DNA of 18,987 bases from Candidatus Omnitrophota bacterium (lineage in GTDB: Bacteria; Omnitrophota; Gorgyraeia; Duberdicusellales; 4484-171): positions 1-18,987 of the forward strand of contig JALOBR010000016.1 of the NCBI GenBank assembly GCA_023228195.1, in the 5' to 3' direction. How positions within the stretch are numbered: position 1 is the stretch's first letter; every line of letters begins with the position of its first letter. Both the position numbers and the translations under genes were made by a program. Positions 15,407 through 18,987 of the stretch are shown here, in pieces. The notes under the pieces are model-generated. The model made no database searches, was not told the origin of the DNA, and saw only the letters and a program-made list of their open reading frames with translations.

Positions 15407-16532
15407 ATATCAATCACTTTCAATTAAGGTAAGTTGGCTGAGCATTGGGGTAAATCTTCTTATCTCAATAGCGCAGTTTATTATAGGAATAAATTCAAAA
15501 AGTATTTCCATAATGACAGACGCTGCGGATAGCCTGCGTGACATTGTCGCAACGGCTGTGGTTATCTTTAGCCTTAATCTTGCCAAAAAACCAGCCGACA
15601 AGGAACATCCTTTCGGCCATGGAAGGATAGAAGATGTAGGTGGGGTAATAGTCGCTTTATTTCTGCTTTTGATGGGTTTGACCTTCCTGAAAGAATCTTT
15701 CATGAGATTTATTCATCCGCAACCGCTAACCGTCAACTTTTACATAATATCGATTATGGCTGTTGCTTCTGTAATAAAGTTTTTGCTTGGGTTTATAACC
15801 CAATTTGTTTCCAGGAAAGCTAAGTCCAGCATACTTGAAGCAGATGCTTTTCATCATTACACAGACTGCATAACCACGATTATAGTTGCTGTTGGCTTGA
15901 TATTCGTAAGATTCGGGTTTACCTTTGTTGACGCGGCGCTGGGCTTTATAATAGCATTTCTTATTATATGGTGGTCGTTTAAGATGCTTCGTGAATTTGT
16001 GGACAATCTTCTCGGCAGGTGCCCGCCGGTTGAACTTTGTGAAAAAATAAAAAACATCGCTTTATCTTTTAAGTCCGTGGCCGGCGCGCACGATATAGAA
16101 ATCCATTCTTATGGCAAAAATAAGGTCATATCTTTGCATATAGAATTAAGTCCGGAGCTTAGCCTTCTTGAAGCACATAGCATTGCCGACAGCATTGAAA
16201 AAAAAGTTCACAACGAAGGTCTTGGCAGATGCGTAGTGCATGTTGATTTAAAAGGAAAAGCAAAAGCAATAGAAAAAGAGATGATTGAGAAGACCCTGGC
16301 CAAGTTTATGCTAAATAATAAAGATGTCAAAGATTTCCATGGCATCGAAATTATAATAAGCGAAACGACGAGCATTGTGGATTTTCATCTTTGTTTTTCG
16401 AAAAATACTTCTCTGGATGAATGTCATAAAATATCGCACAAATTATCAGATTTTCTCAAAAAACAATTTGGTTTTACAAAAGTAAACATTCATGCAGAGC
16501 CTTACAGGAATATAGCAGAAAGCAGAGGGTAA
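15399..16532 (+). CDS. Cation diffusion facilitator transporter with duplicated C-terminal domain
   Basis: CDF proteins export divalent metals (Zn, Fe, Mn, Cd) from the cytoplasm in exchange for protons. The 377-residue protein has six predicted membrane helices (to about residue 205). Metal-site motifs are present in helix 2 (TDAADSLRD, 40-48) and helix 5 (DAFHHYTD, 149-156), and the loop motif HPFGHGRIEDVGG (70-82) follows helix 2. The cytoplasmic dimerisation domain occurs twice in tandem: about 211-284 (VAGAHDIEIHSYG...HVD) and about 290-367 (VKDFHGIEIIISE...HAEP). This makes the protein longer than the usual ~300 residues. The metal cannot be told from these residues. The start overlaps lnt, so it probably belongs to the same transcript. 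Confidence 0.92.
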   Translation: MDKYQSLSIKVSWLSIGVNLLISIAQFIIGINSKSISIMTDAADSLRDIVATAVVIFSLNLAKKPADKEHPFGHGRIEDVGGVIVALFLLLMGLTFLKESFMRFIHPQPLTVNFYIISIMAVASVIKFLLGFITQFVSRKAKSSILEADAFHHYTDCITTIIVAVGLIFVRFGFTFVDAALGFIIAFLIIWWSFKMLREFVDNLLGRCPPVELCEKIKNIALSFKSVAGAHDIEIHSYGKNKVISLHIELSPELSLLEAHSIADSIEKKVHNEGLGRCVVHVDLKGKAKAIEKEMIEKTLAKFMLNNKDVKDFHGIEIIISETTSIVDFHLCFSKNTSLDECHKISHKLSDFLKKQFGFTKVNIHAEPYRNIAESRG

Positions 16533-16596
16533 ATTCAAAAATAAGAATTATAAATTTTTGGGCGTAAATTGGCATTTTTGTTAGGGAGGAAATATA

Positions 16597-17079
16597 ATGG
16601 AGTTAGAATTAATAAAGGTTAACAGGCCGCAGGATTTAAATATTATTATCGGTCAAGCTCATTTCATAAAGACAGTTGAGGATATATACGAAACAATCAT
16701 TTCAAGCGTACCGAATATTAAATTTGGTATTGCCTTTTGTGAGTCTTCAGGTAAATGCCTGGTAAGAGTTGAGGGTAACGACGAGGAACTAAAGAAAATT
16801 GCGGCCGATAATGCTTTTGTAATAGGTTGCGGGCATTCTTTTTTTATTATTTTAAAGGAAGCTTATCCTATAAATATTTTAAATCAAATAAAAAATATTC
16901 CCGAGGTCTGCCGGATATTTTGCGCAACTGCGAATCCGGTTGAGCTTATCATAGCAAAGACTTCCCAGGGCAGGGGGATTTTAGGCGTAGTGGATGGTTT
17001 TGCGCCAAAAGGCATCGAGGCGGCTGAGGATGTAACCTGGAGAAAAGAATTTTTAAGGAAGATTGGGTATAAATTTTAG
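16597..17079 (+). CDS. Adenosine-specific kinase family protein (PF04008-like)
   Basis: The 160-residue protein closely resembles the small family annotated as adenosine-specific kinase (Pfam PF04008), found in archaea and scattered bacteria. Recognisable stretches are IIGQAHFIKTVEDIYE near the start, KFGIAFCESSGKCLVR (about 42-57), then GCGHSFFIILKEAYPIN and GRGILGVVDGFAPKGIE near the end. Length is normal for the family, and there are no signal or membrane segments, so it is cytoplasmic. The family's cellular role is poorly established; the adenosine link comes from structural work on archaeal members and should be treated as provisional. The gene has the best ribosome binding site of the region, AGGGAGGA (16583-16590), six bases before the ATG. 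No convincing promoter lies in the 64-bp gap before it. Confidence 0.85.
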   Translation: MELELIKVNRPQDLNIIIGQAHFIKTVEDIYETIISSVPNIKFGIAFCESSGKCLVRVEGNDEELKKIAADNAFVIGCGHSFFIILKEAYPINILNQIKNIPEVCRIFCATANPVELIIAKTSQGRGILGVVDGFAPKGIEAAEDVTWRKEFLRKIGYKF

Positions 17080-17109
17080 AAAATTTTTAGCTTAAGACTA
17101 TATTTTGAA

Positions 17110-18048
17110 ATGAATAAAGAATTACAAAAAACTTTAGCAAGGCGCGCAGGTTGGTTTTTTCTTCGAATATTTACCGTGGTAAACGGTTCATTTTCGCTTA
17201 AATGGAGCTATGCGCTTGGAAGGCGCCTTGGAAGTTTTGCCTGTGCAGTTATACCGCAGCAAAGAAAGATTTCAACTGATAGTCTTGCAATTGCTTTTCC
17301 TGATATGACGTTAAAAGAAAGGAAAAAAATTACGCGTGATTTTTTCGTATTTATGGCTCAAAGCGGGTTTGAACTGCTTTATTTTTTAAGGCATCTCGAC
17401 AGGATGCAGGGTGTTAAGATCGAGGGGAGGCAGAATTTGGATGAGGCACTAAAGGCAGGAACCGGTATTATTTTGGTTACGGCACATATGGGAAATTTTC
17501 CGCTTATGAGTTTAAAGTTAGCGAGGGAAGGGTATAAGATAAATTTTGTAACCCGGCCGATGCGCGACGAGAAAGCCGGAGATTACTTGTTTAATTTAAG
17601 AGAAAATGCCGGGGTGAAAAGTATTTTTTCATATCCCAGAAAAGAATGCATATCCGGGATATTGAAAGCTTTGCGTAATAATGAAATAGTAATAATGCAG
17701 ATGGACCAGAATTTTGGTTCAGGCGGCGTGTGGGTGAAGTTTTTCGGAAAGCTTGCGGCTACCCCTGTCGGCCCTATTACTCTTGGCATGCGGACAAAGG
17801 CAAAGCTTGTGCCTGCATATATATATAGGGAAGGTTTAAGCCGGCATTGCATAAAAATCCTTCCCGCTGAGCCGATTATTGAAGCTGAGAATAAGGACGA
17901 AGCGGTTTTAAAAAATGCGGCTAAGTTCAGCCGTATCATTGAAAGCTGGATAAAAGAATATCCGGAGCAGTGGGGATGGATTCACCGCCGCTGGAAATCG
18001 CAGCCTCCAAAAGACCTGGCAGCTTCGCAGTTTAAGGTGGAAGTGTAG
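17110..18048 (+). CDS. LpxL/HtrB-type lysophospholipid acyltransferase
   Basis: Members of this family add secondary acyl chains to lipid A on the inner face of the cytoplasmic membrane. The 312-residue protein has the usual size. An N-terminal amphipathic or membrane segment is followed by the acyltransferase core (TGIILVTAHMGNFPLM, about 118-133) and the family's later motifs MQMDQNFGSGGVWVKFFG and EQWGWIHRRWK near the end. The catalytic HX4(D/E) motif reads HMGNFP: His126 is present, but Pro131 stands where the acid usually is. Similar GNFP variants may be a subfamily trait, so activity cannot be excluded. LptE elsewhere in the window shows that the organism probably makes LPS. No Shine-Dalgarno sequence precedes the start, 30 bp after the previous gene. 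Confidence 0.88.
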   Translation: MNKELQKTLARRAGWFFLRIFTVVNGSFSLKWSYALGRRLGSFACAVIPQQRKISTDSLAIAFPDMTLKERKKITRDFFVFMAQSGFELLYFLRHLDRMQGVKIEGRQNLDEALKAGTGIILVTAHMGNFPLMSLKLAREGYKINFVTRPMRDEKAGDYLFNLRENAGVKSIFSYPRKECISGILKALRNNEIVIMQMDQNFGSGGVWVKFFGKLAATPVGPITLGMRTKAKLVPAYIYREGLSRHCIKILPAEPIIEAENKDEAVLKNAAKFSRIIESWIKEYPEQWGWIHRRWKSQPPKDLAASQFKVEV

Positions 18049-18060
18049 CTGCGGGGTTTT

Positions 18061-18153
18061 ATCCCGTTAGAAATGTCCTGCAACTTGCTTTAGAGGGTAC
18101 CCAAATTTTACTAGCATAAAGTTTGATACCATACGTAAGTTTTCTAACGGGAT
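18061..18153. repeat. 93-bp segment bounded by a perfect 13-bp inverted repeat
   Basis: ATCCCGTTAGAAA (18061-18073) and TTTCTAACGGGAT (18141-18153) are exact reverse complements, 67 bases apart. The inner part has no open frame of note, contains the palindrome GGGTACCC, and could form short stems. It begins 12 bases after the lpxL-like stop. The first arm is preceded by CGGGGTTTTA, so CGGG / CCCG (18052-18055, 18063-18066) can also pair locally. It may be a miniature element or a structured 3' region. The local motif GGGGTTTTATCCCGT resembles GGGGTTTTACCCGT of hairpin 3 inside lptE. Confidence 0.75.
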
Positions 18154-18170
18154 TTATTTCTAAAAAAAGA

Positions 18171-18198
18171 TTGTAAAAGTCCTATAATTTGATAAAAT
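18171..18198 (+). promoter_or_regulatory. Possible promoter upstream of the ROK gene
   Basis: TTGTAA (18171-18176) and TAAAAT (18193-18198) are 16 bp apart. A perfect TATAAT (18183-18188) also lies here but has no -35 box at the right distance. The leader to the ROK ATG would be about 100 bases and would include an imperfect hairpin AAACGC / GCGTTT (18224-18229, 18254-18259). The call is weak and depends on sequence resemblance only. Confidence 0.35.
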
Positions 18199-18304
18199 TT
18201 TTTAATAAGCGCAACATCTCTCTAAACGCGTAAGCGTGTGATTTCGCGTAGCAGCGTTTCGTAAAAAAAATGGTTAGGCAAATCCAAAAATTTATAAAAC
18301 TTAA

Positions 18305-18987
18305 ATGAAAAAGAAATACTCTATAGGTATAGGGCTTAATTTGTTTGACGCGCGGGCAATTTTGCTTGGTCCGGACAGGAAAATTATTCTTGAAATAGAA
18401 AAACCGAGAAAAAACATAAGCGCTAACGAAACCATCAAGGTTTTGCTTGAATTATTCGAAGAAATAATTTCAAAAGCTAAGAATTATAAAAAAGAAGACA
18501 TAGAAGGCGTTGGCCTTGCTTTGGGAGGTATTGTAAATACAAAAAAAGGCATGGTGTATTGGCCGCAGAAGCAATATGCTTCTTACACGTATATTTCCCT
18601 CCCCCTAAAAGAATACCTTGAGAAAAAATTTAACTTCCCAGTAACTATTGAGAATGACGCCAATAGTTGCGTGTTGGCAGAACACATATTAAATTTCTCT
18701 GAACATAAAGATGTCATATATATGTTTTCCGGCGTAGGCTGCGGTATAGTCGTCGACGGAAAGCTTTATAGAGGTAAAGATGGCGGCGCGGGTGAGCTAT
18801 TTTTGAATTCCACTAAACGCATGGAATCTGAACTCGGGGATTTTTCTTTTTTCCGCCAGTGGCCTATAGATTTAGGTATAGTAAAAAAAGCCAAAGAAGT
18901 TATTTCTTTGGGTAAAGATACTTCTTTGATAAAAAGAATAACCCCTACGGGGGAATTGCATCTTAAGGATATATTTGAGGAGGCTAA
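18305..18987 (+). CDS. ROK-family sugar kinase-like protein, divergent, 3' end outside window
   Basis: The frame is open from this ATG to the window end (227 codons), so the gene is incomplete here. The ROK fold is supported by GVGLALGGIVN (68-78), the catalytic-site motif ENDANSCVLAE (116-126, Asp118) and GVGCGIVVDGKLYRGKDGGAGE (143-164). Two key features are missing. The N-terminal phosphate loop, usually DxGGT, reads IGIGLNLFDARA. The GH plus Cys-rich zinc motif that normally follows AGE is replaced by LFLNSTKRMESELGD. It may be a regulatory or weakly active member rather than a glucokinase. No HTH domain precedes it, so it is not a classical NagC/XylR repressor. A 12-codon frame (18270-18308) ends on the start codon (ATGA overlap). 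Confidence 0.8.
   Translation, partial: MKKKYSIGIGLNLFDARAILLGPDRKIILEIEKPRKNISANETIKVLLELFEEIISKAKNYKKEDIEGVGLALGGIVNTKKGMVYWPQKQYASYTYISLPLKEYLEKKFNFPVTIENDANSCVLAEHILNFSEHKDVIYMFSGVGCGIVVDGKLYRGKDGGAGELFLNSTKRMESELGDFSFFRQWPIDLGIVKKAKEVISLGKDTSLIKRITPTGELHLKDIFEEA

Noticed and set aside
18183..18188. Perfect TATAAT as a promoter for the ROK gene
   Set aside because: No -35-like box at 16-18 bp; the neighbouring TTGTAA is only 6 bp away. A TTGTAA / TAAAAT pair is kept as a weak alternative.
1..18987. tRNA or rRNA genes
   Set aside because: No cloverleaf, CCA end or rRNA-like segment was recognised in the intergenic stretches, which are all under 300 bases.
1..18987. A novel defence or biosynthetic gene system
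   Set aside because: Every longer gene belongs to a recognisable housekeeping, envelope, uptake or repair family; no transposase, integrase, toxin-antitoxin pair or unknown gene cluster is present.

Overview
The window reads as a stretch of an ordinary chromosome from a Gram-negative-type (diderm), moderately AT-rich bacterium. Outer-membrane and LPS functions (a BamD-like TPR protein, LptE, Lnt, an LpxL/HtrB-type acyltransferase) sit beside universal housekeeping genes (leuS, holA, rpsT, murJ, uvrC, prfB, secA). The gene mix, the divergent BamD/LptE/HolA proteins and the style of the proteins suggest an uncultivated lineage such as Omnitrophota (former OP3) or a relative. This is inference; no rRNA is present. 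UGA is used as a stop (comEC, bamD-like), so the code looks standard. Coding is dense, and nearly everything is on the + strand apart from rpsT.

Layout. (1) 1-2763: 3' part of leuS, an AT-rich perfect palindrome, then comEA and a short comEC (DNA uptake). (2) 2837-5099: a tightly overlapping run of bamD-like, lptE and holA, converging on rpsT. (3) 5120-5669: rpsT on the - strand with a good promoter, then a ~150-bp foldback repeat. (4) 5670-8831: murJ overlapping uvrC, a second small inverted repeat, then a one-domain O6-alkylguanine alkyltransferase. (5) 8894-9964: a PilT-like ATPase whose Walker B glutamate is replaced by Asn. (6) 10017-18048: prfB-secA-lnt-CDF transporter, mostly overlapping or closely spaced, followed by a PF04008-type protein and a lauroyl-acyltransferase-like protein. 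(7) 18049-18987: an intergenic region with a perfect 13-bp inverted repeat, then the 5' part of a divergent ROK-family gene cut by the window end.

How the genes work together. BamD-like, LptE, Lnt and the LpxL-like enzyme serve envelope biogenesis, SecA feeds the exported proteins, and MurJ flips the peptidoglycan precursor. ComEA, ComEC and the PilT-like ATPase could belong to one type IV pilus-linked DNA uptake system. UvrC and the alkyltransferase are DNA repair neighbours.

I did not find a new multi-gene defence or metabolic system. The most unusual signal is a set of small palindromic elements: several lie between genes, and at least two appear to sit in frame inside conserved genes (the lptE signal peptide and the uvrC Fe-S loop), which recalls the protein-coding palindromic elements of Rickettsia. 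Other oddities are a UvrC lacking its C-terminal HhH domain with a repeat at its stop codon, altered catalytic residues in the PilT-like and LpxL-like proteins, a CDF transporter with a duplicated cytoplasmic domain, and a ROK protein lacking the usual phosphate-binding motif.
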